A stretch of 64,000 nucleotides of DNA, from contig CAVYIY010000005.1 in the NCBI GenBank assembly GCA_963768775.1, forward strand, positions 228,657 to 292,656, read 5' to 3'. Positions 54,327 through 63,390 of the stretch are shown here, piece after piece. Made by a program: the position numbers and the translations under genes. The notes under the pieces were generated by a model. The model searched no databases, was not told where the DNA came from, and saw nothing but the letters and a program-made list of their open reading frames with translations. Positions within the stretch are counted from its first letter, which is position 1. Every line of letters begins with the position of its first letter. This DNA is from FEN-33 sp963768775. GTDB taxonomy: Archaea > Thermoplasmatota > Thermoplasmata > Methanomassiliicoccales > UBA472.

Positions 54327-55352
54327 GTGACGAAACCGACCAAGAGGATACCGACCATCCTCACCGCAGACGAGCTGCTCGACAAGGCCTTCCACCGCGT
54401 GCTGAAGATCAGCAAGGAAGGCGTCGACCGGATGGATGGCAAGAAGAAGACGACCGTAGCTCGTCTCACCGCTTCCGGAGACATAATTTCCACTACCCTA
54501 AACCTATACGTCCGGGCGTTCCCCAGCATGCAGAAGCGCGAGGAATTCCAGATGGAGCTGCTCGACCTTCTAGTTGGCCTCGACCAGCTCAAGAAGTCCC
54601 TGTCTGCCCTGAGCTGGTGCTCTCAGCAGGTGATGAAGCTGAGGAAGGAGTATATCCGCCGGGCGAAGAACGTGCAGAAGGTCTCCGAGCTGGAACGGGT
54701 GCGTAAGGAGTACTACGGCCGGACCTCTTCCATGATCAACCAGATCGCCGGGGACCTGGAGGTGGTGGCGAAAGGGCGGGAGGCATTCAAGAAGCTGCCT
54801 GCTATCGATGCCAGCGTGCCGACGGTGGTCATCGCCGGTTTCCCCAACGTGGGAAAGAGCCAGTTGGTGGACCGGATATCGACCGCCAAGCCGACCATCG
54901 CCGCTTACCCGTTCACGACGCAAGGGATCACCATCGGACATTTCCAGGAAGGCTGGAGGCGCTATCAGGTGGTCGACACGCCCGGTCTTTTAGACAGGGA
55001 ATTGAGCGAGAGGAACGACATCGAGAGGCAGGCAGTGCTGGCTTTGAAGTACCTGGCCGACGTAATCGTGTTCGTCCTCGATCCCTCCGAGACATCTGGG
55101 TACACGATGGAGAAGCAATTGCGGTTGCTCAACGAAGTCAAAAAGGAGTTCGCGGCGATACCGGTAATCGAGGTGGAGAACAAGATTGACATCCTGGACT
55201 CGGGGAGCGATCGATTGAAGATGTCGGCGCTTGATGGCGTGGGCATTGAGAAGCTGCAAGGTGTGATCACAGAGCACCTCAAGCAGAGCGCCAAGGCCAA
55301 GGTCACGGACGAGGATTTTGCTATCAAGAAGGAAGATCAGGAAGGGGAGTAG
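54327..55352 (+). CDS. Nog1/Obg-type GTPase
   Basis: The 341-residue protein has a helical N-terminal domain (about 1-165) and a GTPase domain with G1 GFPNVGKSQ (about 171-179), G2 around TTQGITIG, G3 DTPG and G4 NKID. This is the layout of archaeal Nog1, which acts in large-subunit ribosome assembly. The start is GTG. The stop is TAG, and the polymerase gene begins two bases later, so the two are probably co-transcribed. Confidence 0.88.
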   Translation: MTKPTKRIPTILTADELLDKAFHRVLKISKEGVDRMDGKKKTTVARLTASGDIISTTLNLYVRAFPSMQKREEFQMELLDLLVGLDQLKKSLSALSWCSQQVMKLRKEYIRRAKNVQKVSELERVRKEYYGRTSSMINQIAGDLEVVAKGREAFKKLPAIDASVPTVVIAGFPNVGKSQLVDRISTAKPTIAAYPFTTQGITIGHFQEGWRRYQVVDTPGLLDRELSERNDIERQAVLALKYLADVIVFVLDPSETSGYTMEKQLRLLNEVKKEFAAIPVIEVENKIDILDSGSDRLKMSALDGVGIEKLQGVITEHLKQSAKAKVTDEDFAIKKEDQEGE

Positions 55353-55354
55353 AG

Positions 55355-58300
55355 TTGCAGCAGCTGGCTTGCAGCGATCGCATGAGGGCGTACTTCGAAT
55401 CACTGGCCAGAGACGCCGACCGCTGCTACGCGGTTGCCAGGCGAGCCAGGGCCAGAGGGATGGATCCGGAGACGTTCGTGGAAATACCTCAGGCGGAAGA
55501 CCTGGCTTCCCGGGTGGAGAAGCTACTGTCAGCCTGGAATGTCGAGGGAGTGGCGGCAAGGATCCGCGAGCTGTCCAAGGATTACAACAGGGAAGAGGCC
55601 TCCCTCCTGATAGCGAAGGAGATCGCACGCAGGCCGGCGAAGACCCGGGAAGAGGCCATCGACCGGGCGGTCAGGGTCGGCCTGGCCGTCCTGACGGAAG
55701 GAATATTGGTCGCCCCGCTGGAAGGGATAGCGGGAGTGAAGATCGGCCGCAACTACGACGGCTCAAATTACATCTCGATTTCGTTCGCTGGTCCAATCCG
55801 TTCCGCCGGAGGCACCGGCCAGGCCATGGCAGTACTGATCGGGGATGTGGTCAGGAGGGAGCTGGGGATAGGCCGATACATCCCTACTGACGGCGAGGTA
55901 CAGCGCTTCAAGGAGGAGATACCGCTCTACAAGCAGTGCCAGCACCTGCAATATACCCCCAGCAATCAAGAGATCGAGCTCATTGCAAAGAATTGTCCCG
56001 TATGTATCGACGGCGAGGGGACAGAGGACATCGAGATCTCTGGCTACCGCGACCTACCACGCATCGAGACCAACAAGGTCCGCGGAGGCGCCTGCCTGGT
56101 CATCGCCGAAGGGCTGTGCCAAAAGGCGCCGAAGATCGAGAAGCACGTCAAGAAGCTGGGCATAGACGGATGGGCGTTCATCTCTGAGTATCTGGCGCTG
56201 AAGAAGAAATCGACCAGCGACGAGGACGTTTCCAAGATCAAGCCAGACAGCAAGTACCTGAAGGACCTGATCGCGGGGCGACCGGTGCTGGGGCATCCCT
56301 CCCGCGTTGGAGGCCTGAGGCTCCGCTACGGAAGGGGCCGCACGACAGGGTTGGCCGCGATCGCGCTGAATCCGGCGACCATGCACGCGGTGGATGATTT
56401 CCTGGCAGTGGGCACGCAGATCAAGCTTGAGCGGCCGGGAAAGGCAGGCGCGGTGACGCCCTGCGACGAGCTGGAAGGCCCGATCCTGCTCCTCACGAAC
56501 GGCGACCTGGTGCAGGTGCATAGGGTCGAGGATTTCGAGAAGGTGAGGTCGCTAGTGAAGGAGATCGTCGACCTGGGCGAGATCCTCATCCCCTTCGGGG
56601 AGTTCGTAGAGAACAATCATGTTCTGATACCTGGATCGTATTCATTGGAATGGTACAAGGTGGAGCTTCGCCGGGCGGCAGGCATGCTTCCGGAGGGCTG
56701 GCGCGACCCAGCCACCTTCGACGTTGCAATGGAGCTCTCTCGCGCCTATGGAGTCCCGCTTCACCCCAAGTTCAACCTCTTCTGGTCGGACGTTCCGCTG
56801 AACCAGCTCGACACTCTGAGGACGGCGATACTGGAAAGGGGAAGTTGGCACAACGGTGGATTGATCATCACCTCGCCCGGGGAATCCAAGCGGACCCTGG
56901 AGAGTCTGGGGGCGCTGCATCGGGTCGAAGGCGATCGGATCATGCTCGGCCGGTATGCTGAGCCGTTGATCGCAGGCCTCGGTCTCAAAGTTTGCGGAGA
57001 TGAGATAGTTGCGGCAGCCGAGCTCGCTGGAGCAAGCTCGATCGAAGCCGTCTCCGAAGCCATGGGGATAAGGATGCGGCCGCGCTCGGTGACGCGGATC
57101 GGCGCACGCATGGCCCGGCCAGAAAAGGCCAAGGAGCGCAAGATGAAGCCGCCGCCCCACGTGCTCTTCCCCCTAGGCCTGAGCGGAGGCATCGCAGAGG
57201 CTGGTGAGCGAGGCCAGGGAAGGCAAGCAGATCGAGGTCGAAGTGGGCATACGCAATTGCCCTGTCTGCGGCAAGACCACTTTCCAATGCAAGTGCGAGT
57301 GCGGCTCCCACACCCTTCCGACAGATGCTCCAGCGCAGCAGCAAATCGACGTCAACAGCATCATCGAGGCGGCGCTGAGGAACCTGGGCGAGAGCACGGC
57401 GCCGGAAATCAAGGGCGTGCAGGGGATGATCTCCAAGAACAAGACGCCAGAGGCGATGGAGAAGGGCATCCTGCGTGCGAAGCACGACGTCTTCGTCTTC
57501 AAGGACGGCACGATCAGGTTCGATATGACCGACGTGCCGCTCACGCACTTCCGTCCCAGGGAGATCGGGCTCACCGTGGACAAGGCCAGGGCGCTCGGCT
57601 ACATGCTGGACCAGGACGGGGCGGAGCTGACCTCGGAGGAGCAGATATGCGAGCTGAAGGTGCAGGACTACGTTCCCTCGACCTCATGCGGCGACTACCT
57701 GGTCAAGGTGGCGCAGTTCATCGATGACATGCTGGAGAGGTACTACCAGCTTCCCGCTTTCTATAATGCGAAGGACCGGAACGACCTGATCGGGCACATG
57801 GTGATCGGGCTGGCGCCGCATACGTCCGGGGGCGTGCTCTGCCGCTTGCTCGGGTTCACCCCGACCAACGTCGGCTACGGGCATCCGTTCTTCCATGCCG
57901 CCAAGCGGCGCAACGCCGACGGGGACGAGGACAGCGCGATATTGCTGATGGACGGGTTGATCAACTTCTCCCGCTCCTTCCTGCCGGAACGGCGCGGAGG
58001 GCTGATGGACGCCCCCCTGGTGCTCACCACCAGGCTCGACCCGAACGAGGTGGACAAGGAGGCGCACAACATCGACATGGCCAAGGAATATCCCTTGGAG
58101 TTCTACCTGGCCACGTTAGACTACAGGCAGCCGAAGGACCTGCAGGAGCACATGGACCTGGTGGGCGGGCGCCTCGGCTCCGTGCTCCAATACGAGGGGT
58201 TCGGCTTCACCCACGATACCAACGATATAAGCGAGGGGCCGAAGGACTCCGCCTACAAGATACTGGAGACGATGGAGGACAAGCTGAACGCGCAGCTGGT

Positions 58301-58664
58301 GCTGGCGCACAAGATTCGCGCGGTGGACGAGGTGGACGTCGTCTATCGGGTCGTCACGAGGCATCTGCTGCCAGACATGATCGGCAACCTCAAGTCCTTC
58401 AGCGGCCAGAAGCTCCGCTGCACCAAGTGCGGCGCCTCCTATCGCCGCATCCCCCTCTTGGGCAAATGCTACTGCGGCAACAACCTGACGCTGACGGTGC
58501 ACGTGAGCTCGGTCAAGAAGTACCTGGACATGACCAAGGAGATCTCGAACCGCTTCGCCATCGACAACTACACCAGGCAGAGGGTGGAGCTGATCGAGAA
58601 GTCGATCGATTCGCTGTTCGAGAACGACAGAGTGAAGAAGTGCAAGCTCTCCGACTTCATGTGA
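55355..58664 (+). pseudogene. polC: DNA polymerase D large subunit (DP2) with one frameshift
   Basis: This encodes the catalytic subunit of the archaeal replicative polymerase D. The N-terminal domain (SDRMRAYFESLARDADRCYA; PIRSAGGTGQAMAVLIGD) runs to MKPPPHVLFPLGLSGG. Near 57195-57204 the frame must shift by one base to continue GKQIEVEVGIRNCPVCGKTT. The catalytic acidic motif NADGDED is intact at about 57911-57931, followed by LPERRGGLMDAPLV. Zinc knuckles CPVCGKTTFQC and CTKCGASYRRIPLLGKCYCG are present. Together the pieces make about 1100 residues, a normal length without an intein. The enzyme is essential, so an error or split gene is more likely than loss. Confidence 0.85.
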
Positions 58665-58721
58665 TCTGGTGCACCGTGCACCCCATCCAAAGACCCGATC
58701 GGAGAAATAAATGGAGATGTT

Positions 58722-58752
58722 GGGGCTCGTCCCCTCTTCGTTTTGAAAAAAA
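58722..58752. terminator. Terminator between convergent polymerase and Rpo3 genes
   Basis: A GGGG-CTCGT-CCCC hairpin followed by TCTTCGTTTTG serves the plus strand. A run of eight T on the minus strand (58745-58752), directly after the Rpo3 stop, serves the other. Archaeal terminators need mainly the T-rich run. Confidence 0.5.
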
Positions 58753-58755
58753 ATA

Positions 58756-59607
58756 CTACGCGGCGCTCTCGAGCGACGAGATCAGCTCGCGCAGGTCCTC
58801 GAACCGCTTCTCCAGGATCTTCAGCGCCATGTCCAACGCTTGCCTAGAGGTGAGAGAGCCATCGGTCTCGAAGGTGAACACGAACTTCGTCTCGTCCGGC
58901 TCCACCGTGATGGCCTTGCTCTTGCACTCCTTGATGCAGGAGAGGCAGAGCATGCAGGCCTCCTCGTTCTTCACGACCACGCCTTTGCCTTCTTTCGCGA
59001 AGACGCCGCGCGGGCATGCCTTGACGCACGTAGCCCCTTTATCGCACTTCGAGGCGTCGATCCTGACCTTGGCGGCGTACTTGTATCCGACGCCGGAGGT
59101 CGCCTGCCACTTGGCGTGCTGCCTGCCGGTGCCAAGCTCGGCGAAAGCGTAAGCGAGAATGGCCTGCCTCGGCCCGAGGCGGACGATGGGTATGAGCTCG
59201 TCCTTGACCTTCAAGGTGGGATCGCCCAACGGCTCCAGGTCCCCGGAGTACACGTCGCACGGCCCCTTCTTGTTGATCGAGTACATTATGGTGCACTGCG
59301 GGCAGCCTTCTCCGCCGCAGGTGCAGTCCTTCTTGAACACGTACTTCTCCGGGTCCGACGGTATCGGGACCAGTCCGAGGCGGTGGGAGACTATCTCGTC
59401 GAAGAGCGAGCTGACGCTCTCGAACTCCTCGCTCTCGTCCTCGGAACCGCCCTGGATGGCACCCAGGTGGAACTCCACCGTCTCGATCGCCATCTTCGGT
59501 ATCTCCCCGATGAGCGCCCGCCTCAATGCGTTCGCGTACTCGGGGCTGGCATCGGAAACGACGAACTTCGCCTTGGTGTCCGTCATCTCAAGGATCTTGA
59601 TCTCCAT
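58756..59607 (-). CDS. rpoD: RNA polymerase subunit Rpo3 (RpoD) with iron-sulfur domain
   Basis: The 283-residue protein has the alpha-like dimerisation domain (YANALRRALIGEIPKMAIETVEF; EIVSHRLGLVPIP) and an inserted ferredoxin-like domain (about 185-235). Its cysteines are C-x5-C-x3-CP and C-x2-C-x2-C-x3-C, seven in all, one fewer than a complete two-cluster ferredoxin. One cluster is certain to be possible and a second is uncertain. A further CTCGGEGCPQC lies near residue 97. It is the last gene of the uS13-uS4-uS11-rpo3 run. Confidence 0.95.
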   Translation of the reverse strand: MEIKILEMTDTKAKFVVSDASPEYANALRRALIGEIPKMAIETVEFHLGAIQGGSEDESEEFESVSSLFDEIVSHRLGLVPIPSDPEKYVFKKDCTCGGEGCPQCTIMYSINKKGPCDVYSGDLEPLGDPTLKVKDELIPIVRLGPRQAILAYAFAELGTGRQHAKWQATSGVGYKYAAKVRIDASKCDKGATCVKACPRGVFAKEGKGVVVKNEEACMLCLSCIKECKSKAITVEPDETKFVFTFETDGSLTSRQALDMALKILEKRFEDLRELISSLESAA

Positions 59608-59618
59608 CTAAGTAACCT

Positions 59619-60008
59619 CTACACTCTGCGGCCCCTGCGGCCGCCCTTCTTCTTTGTGCCGTCGTGGGGCACTGGTGTGACATCCTCGATCCGTCCGATC
59701 TTCAGACCGGCACGGGCCAATGCTCGGATCGCCGCCTGCGCTCCTGGGCCTGGCGAGGTGGACTTGTTTCCGCCTGGCGCCCGCACCTTCACGTGGATGC
59801 CGTCGATGCCCTTCTCCTTGGCGATCTCCGCCACCTTCTCTGCTGCCCTCATGGCCGCGTAGGGCGAGGACTCGTCCTTGGCCTGCTTCACGACCATTCC
59901 GCCAGTGGCCTTGGTGATCGTCTCCGCTCCCGTGATGTCCGTTACCGTGATGATGATGTTGTTATAGCTCGCATAAACGTGCGCGATTCCCCATTTGCCC
60001 ATCTTCAC
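59619..60008 (-). CDS. rps11: Ribosomal protein uS11 (S11P)
   Basis: The 129-residue protein shows the full uS11 pattern: GIAHVYASYNNIIITVTDIT, then KSTSPGPGAQAAIRALARAG and the basic end VTPVPHDGTKKKGGRRGRRV. It binds 16S rRNA in the platform. The ATG overlaps the stop of the uS4 gene (ATGA-type), so translation is coupled. Confidence 0.97.
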   Translation of the reverse strand: MKMGKWGIAHVYASYNNIIITVTDITGAETITKATGGMVVKQAKDESSPYAAMRAAEKVAEIAKEKGIDGIHVKVRAPGGNKSTSPGPGAQAAIRALARAGLKIGRIEDVTPVPHDGTKKKGGRRGRRV

Positions 60009-60748
60009 TCCTCCTTGCCTGCTGGCACTTCCGGTAGGGCCGGGACATCCGCCGTTGCGACATCAGCGACCTCTTTGACCTTCTCCATAACGCGGCTGGC
60101 CTTGCGGGGGAATCCCCTTCCTCCGCCGCCTCGTCCCCCACGTCCGCCGCCCCTGCCCTCATCCTCGCGCTCGCGGCGTGCTTCCCGAGCCAATCGGCGC
60201 GCCCTGGCCTCGACAACCTTGGGAGCGTCGACCCTCAGCGGATGCAGCTCGTTGTTGAACGGCGATGCGCCGTTGTAAGCGATCTTCTCTTCCTCCCCGC
60301 GTTGCATCAAGTAACCGGGGATGGTGACCTTGCGGCCGTTGACCCAGACATGTCCATGGAAAATCATCTGGCGGGCCTGCTTCGGGCTTACTGCCAATCC
60401 CTTGTTGTACACCATTGTCTGCAAGCGCCGGTTGAGTAAGGTCTCAGTGTTCAGACCGAGGACATCGTCCAGCGTGGCGCCTTCCATCGGTAGTAATCCC
60501 AATCGGGCGCATGCCTTCAGCAGGTTCTGCGTCTCGATCTTGGCTTGCTCTTCGCCGATGCGCAATCGTGCCTGGAGGTCGCGGGACTGCTTCCGGTAGT
60601 TCCTCATGATGGACTTGGCCTTCCACAGTTCTCGCTTGTTCTTCAGACCATATTGCTTGCACAGGGTGTGCTCTTCCTTGATCCGTTCCCCTTGCCAGGG
60701 GTGGGAAGGAGTATCGTAAGCCTTGCGGGGGAATTTTGGGTCACCCAT
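60005..60748 (-). CDS. rps4: Ribosomal protein uS4 with extended C-terminus
   Basis: The core (MGDPKFPRKAYDTPSHPWQ; LNRRLQTMVYNKGLAVSPKQ; ARQMIFHGHVWVNGRKVTIP) is a standard archaeal uS4 of about 180 residues. The remaining 65 residues are a low-complexity Arg/Gly-rich stretch (EDEGRGGGRGGRGGGGRGFP) and an Ala/Val/Glu tail, making the protein unusually long (247). It binds 16S rRNA early in assembly. It lies between uS13 and uS11. Confidence 0.96.
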   Translation of the reverse strand: MGDPKFPRKAYDTPSHPWQGERIKEEHTLCKQYGLKNKRELWKAKSIMRNYRKQSRDLQARLRIGEEQAKIETQNLLKACARLGLLPMEGATLDDVLGLNTETLLNRRLQTMVYNKGLAVSPKQARQMIFHGHVWVNGRKVTIPGYLMQRGEEEKIAYNGASPFNNELHPLRVDAPKVVEARARRLAREARREREDEGRGGGRGGRGGGGRGFPRKASRVMEKVKEVADVATADVPALPEVPAGKEE

Positions 60749-60756
60749 TTAAACAC

Positions 60757-61503
60757 CTACTTTTTGGCCTCTGGCTTTGCTGCCGGGGCAGCGGCTGCGG
60801 GCTTCGCCTCTGCGGCCGGCTTCGCTCCCGCCGCAGGCTTCTCCTTGGTCGTCTTCTCTTCTGGCTTTCCGGTCTCAGGGGCTGCGGCGCCGGCGGCACC
60901 AGGCTGGGCCTGCCTCTGACGCATGACACCTAGGGTCAGACCGGTACGGCCGTTGGAACGGGTCCTCTGGCCCCTTACCTTCTGCCCGCCCTCGTGTCGG
61001 ACGCCCTTGTAGCTGCGGATCATCTTCATCCGGTTCAAGTCGTCCTTCAGTGAAATGTCCATGGCGACGCCGACGATATGCATGTCGTCGCCGGTCTCGA
61101 AGTCCAGCTGGCGGTTGACCGCCCAAGCGGGAGCGTAATCAGCATAAGTGGTGATCAGCTTCTCGAGCGCCTCGACCTGACCGTCCTCCAGCGTACCCAT
61201 CTTGGCGATGCGGTTCACGCCTGCGCGCCTGGCGACGACCTCAGCCACGCGGCTGCCGACGCCCTTCACGCTCATGAGGCCGATGATGACCGGCTTGTTG
61301 CCGTCGACGTCAGTGTTGACGAGACGTACGATGTATTTGAAATTCTCATCCTTCTTGGACTCTTCCTTCTTGGCCTCACTCTTCTTGCCCTCGCCCTTCT
61401 CCTTCTTCTGCTTGCCTTCCTTCGGCTCGCCCTTCTTAGGCTCTTCCTTAGAGTGATCGCCCTTCTCGGTTTTGTCCTTCTTTGCTGCGCCTTCCTCGGC
61501 CAA
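60757..61503 (-). CDS. rps13: Ribosomal protein uS13 with extensions at both ends
   Basis: The core (FKYIVRLVNTDVDGNKPVII; RAGVNRIAKMGTLEDGQVE; YKGVRHEGGQKVRGQRTRSN) is a normal archaeal uS13. Before it lie about 55 Lys/Glu-rich residues and after it about 45 Ala/Pro/Lys-rich residues, for 248 in all against the usual ~150. It contacts the P-site tRNA region and 5S-side bridge. It is the first gene of the ribosomal run. Confidence 0.95.
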   Translation of the reverse strand: MAEEGAAKKDKTEKGDHSKEEPKKGEPKEGKQKKEKGEGKKSEAKKEESKKDENFKYIVRLVNTDVDGNKPVIIGLMSVKGVGSRVAEVVARRAGVNRIAKMGTLEDGQVEALEKLITTYADYAPAWAVNRQLDFETGDDMHIVGVAMDISLKDDLNRMKMIRSYKGVRHEGGQKVRGQRTRSNGRTGLTLGVMRQRQAQPGAAGAAAPETGKPEEKTTKEKPAAGAKPAAEAKPAAAAPAAKPEAKK

Positions 61504-61590
61504 GGTATTTCCTCCGGTTTGAAATCAATCTCTGAATTGAATGGTTTATAGAGTATTCTCTTATTGGAGCGTCTCCCCTACACGCAAGAC

Positions 61591-61600
61591 CATATATAAC
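61591..61600 (-). promoter_or_regulatory. TATA box of the uS13-uS4-uS11-rpo3 operon
   Basis: GTTATATATG on the minus strand is a strong TATA element. Transcription would start about 25 bases downstream, leaving a leader of roughly 60 bases before the uS13 ATG. Confidence 0.6.
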
Positions 61601-61677
61601 GCTTTCCCTTGCCGCATGCCCCTTTTTGGTGGGGTACCAGATGCCTCGGGAAGCGCGTCGGGTGCAATAACGAAGGC

Positions 61678-63390
61678 TCACTTCTTCCCTATTACCCGTT
61701 GCACGATGCCTGGCACCTGCTTAAGGGTTTCGGACAGCTTTTCGACGTTCCCGCCCCCGCCTTGGGCGTACTCCGGCTTGCCTCCGCCGCCCCCGCCGAG
61801 GAGGTTCATGATCTCCTTTAGGAGGGTGCGGCAGTCGACTTCGACGTCCTTCGAACGGGATACGAGGACCTTGGCCTTCTTCTCCGCGATGCCGATGACC
61901 GCGAGCACCTTCGGCTTCTCGGTGAGCGCCTTCGATATCGTTTCCCCGTTCTCGCCTTCCTCGGTCTGATGGACCACTAGGCGGATCTCGCCGACATTGG
62001 TTGCCCTCTCCAGCAGCGAGTGAGCGACATCCTGGTCGTGCTTCTGGGCTAGCAGCTCTACCTTCTTCAGCGTCTCGCGTAGGTCCGCCTGCAGCTTCTC
62101 TGCAGTCTCGACCAGCCTGTCCGCAGAGGAGTTGAGCTGCTCCGTGAGCGATTCTACGGTGCCCTTGTCCCGCTGCATGTCCTCGATGGCGGCCATTCCG
62201 GACGAGTACTCTATGCGGACGATGCCGTCCTGGATGCGCTTGGTCTTGCGGATTCTGATGGCCCCGACGAAACCAGTGGACTTGCAATGCAGGCCGCCGC
62301 AGGCCTCTGCGTCCAGGCCGAGGATCTCGACCACGCGTATGACTTTGCCTGGCACCGCCCCACCCTGGTAGAGCCGGTAGCCGTGCAGCCGTTCCGCGTC
62401 GTCTCTCTGCATGAACTGGATGTTGACCTTCAAGTCCTCGTGAATGATGCGATTGACCTCCCGCTCCAGGTGGTCGCGTTGCTCGGTGGTGAGGTTCTCG
62501 TAGTGGGTGATGTCCAGCCTGCCCTCCACCTCGGACTTGTGAGCGCCAGCCTGCCAGACATGGTTGCCCAGCAGTCCCCGGGCCACGCCGTTGATGATAT
62601 GCGCGCTGGTGTGATGCCTCATCAGCCGGACCCTGCGGTCCTTCTTTATCTTGCCCTTGACCACCTTGCCTATTGCTGGCAGGGGTCCATCGACGAAGTG
62701 AAGCACAGACGAATTCACCTTGATGACCTTGGTGACCTTCTTGCCGTCGAGCTCACCCACGTCCCACTCCTGTCCGCCGCCCTCGGGATAGAACGCCGTC
62801 TGGTCGAGGAGCACTCCGCCGTTTACGTGCTGGAGCACCGTGCCCTCGAACTCCAGAAGGTCAACGTCCTCATAGTAAAGCAGCCGGGTGTTCGGCAGCT
62901 TCTCCGGATAATCGAATTTCGTTTCCGTCTGCTCGGTCTCCGGTTTCTCGTGCTTCATCGCCACCTGCTTATAGAAGTCGTCCGGAACCTCCACTGGGAC
63001 CGACGAATACTCCTTCACCAGTTCCGGGTTCAAGCCGTGGGAGTCGTAAAGCTCGATCAGCTTCTCGACCGAGATCCGCTCCCCTTTCTTCAGGTCCTTG
63101 GTCATCCTGTCGACCAGGGTCTTGCCTCTGGATAGGGTCTCATCATAGCGGTCCTCCTCGACCTGGATGATGTTGAGGATGTCGTCCTTGTTCGCCTTTA
63201 GCTCGGGGAGGACCGGCGAGAAGTAGTCGACCTGCATCGCCACCACCTCGGACAGCTTGATCTCGATGCCCAGCGAGCGGATCGAGCGCAGTGCTCGTCG
63301 CACCAGCATCCTGGCGAAGTAGCCCTTGTCGACGTTGGACGGGACGACGCCATCGTTCAGCAGGATGGCCAGGGCGCGGGTTCGGGAATC
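61678..63390 (-). CDS. alaS: Alanyl-tRNA synthetase, N-terminus missing
   Basis: The protein begins inside the aminoacylation domain (SRTRALAILLNDGVVPSNVD; ARMLVRRALRSIRSLG) and continues through the tRNA-binding helices. The editing domain has the metal-site motifs MRHHTSAHIINGVARGLLG and CGGLHCKSTGF. The C-terminal DHHA1-like part ends in the Gly-rich GGGGGGKPEYAQGGGG loop. About 310 N-terminal residues are missing because the sequence changes to gapN at about 63385-63395. The apparent GTG start at 63414 lies in gapN sequence and is an artefact. Confidence 0.9.
   Translation of the reverse strand, partial: DSRTRALAILLNDGVVPSNVDKGYFARMLVRRALRSIRSLGIEIKLSEVVAMQVDYFSPVLPELKANKDDILNIIQVEEDRYDETLSRGKTLVDRMTKDLKKGERISVEKLIELYDSHGLNPELVKEYSSVPVEVPDDFYKQVAMKHEKPETEQTETKFDYPEKLPNTRLLYYEDVDLLEFEGTVLQHVNGGVLLDQTAFYPEGGGQEWDVGELDGKKVTKVIKVNSSVLHFVDGPLPAIGKVVKGKIKKDRRVRLMRHHTSAHIINGVARGLLGNHVWQAGAHKSEVEGRLDITHYENLTTEQRDHLEREVNRIIHEDLKVNIQFMQRDDAERLHGYRLYQGGAVPGKVIRVVEILGLDAEACGGLHCKSTGFVGAIRIRKTKRIQDGIVRIEYSSGMAAIEDMQRDKGTVESLTEQLNSSADRLVETAEKLQADLRETLKKVELLAQKHDQDVAHSLLERATNVGEIRLVVHQTEEGENGETISKALTEKPKVLAVIGIAEKKAKVLVSRSKDVEVDCRTLLKEIMNLLGGGGGGKPEYAQGGGGNVEKLSETLKQVPGIVQRVIGKK

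Noticed and set aside
55318..57548. Long frames antisense to or overlapping the polymerase D gene
   Set aside because: High GC content opens shadow frames; none has family motifs, while the polymerase frame does.
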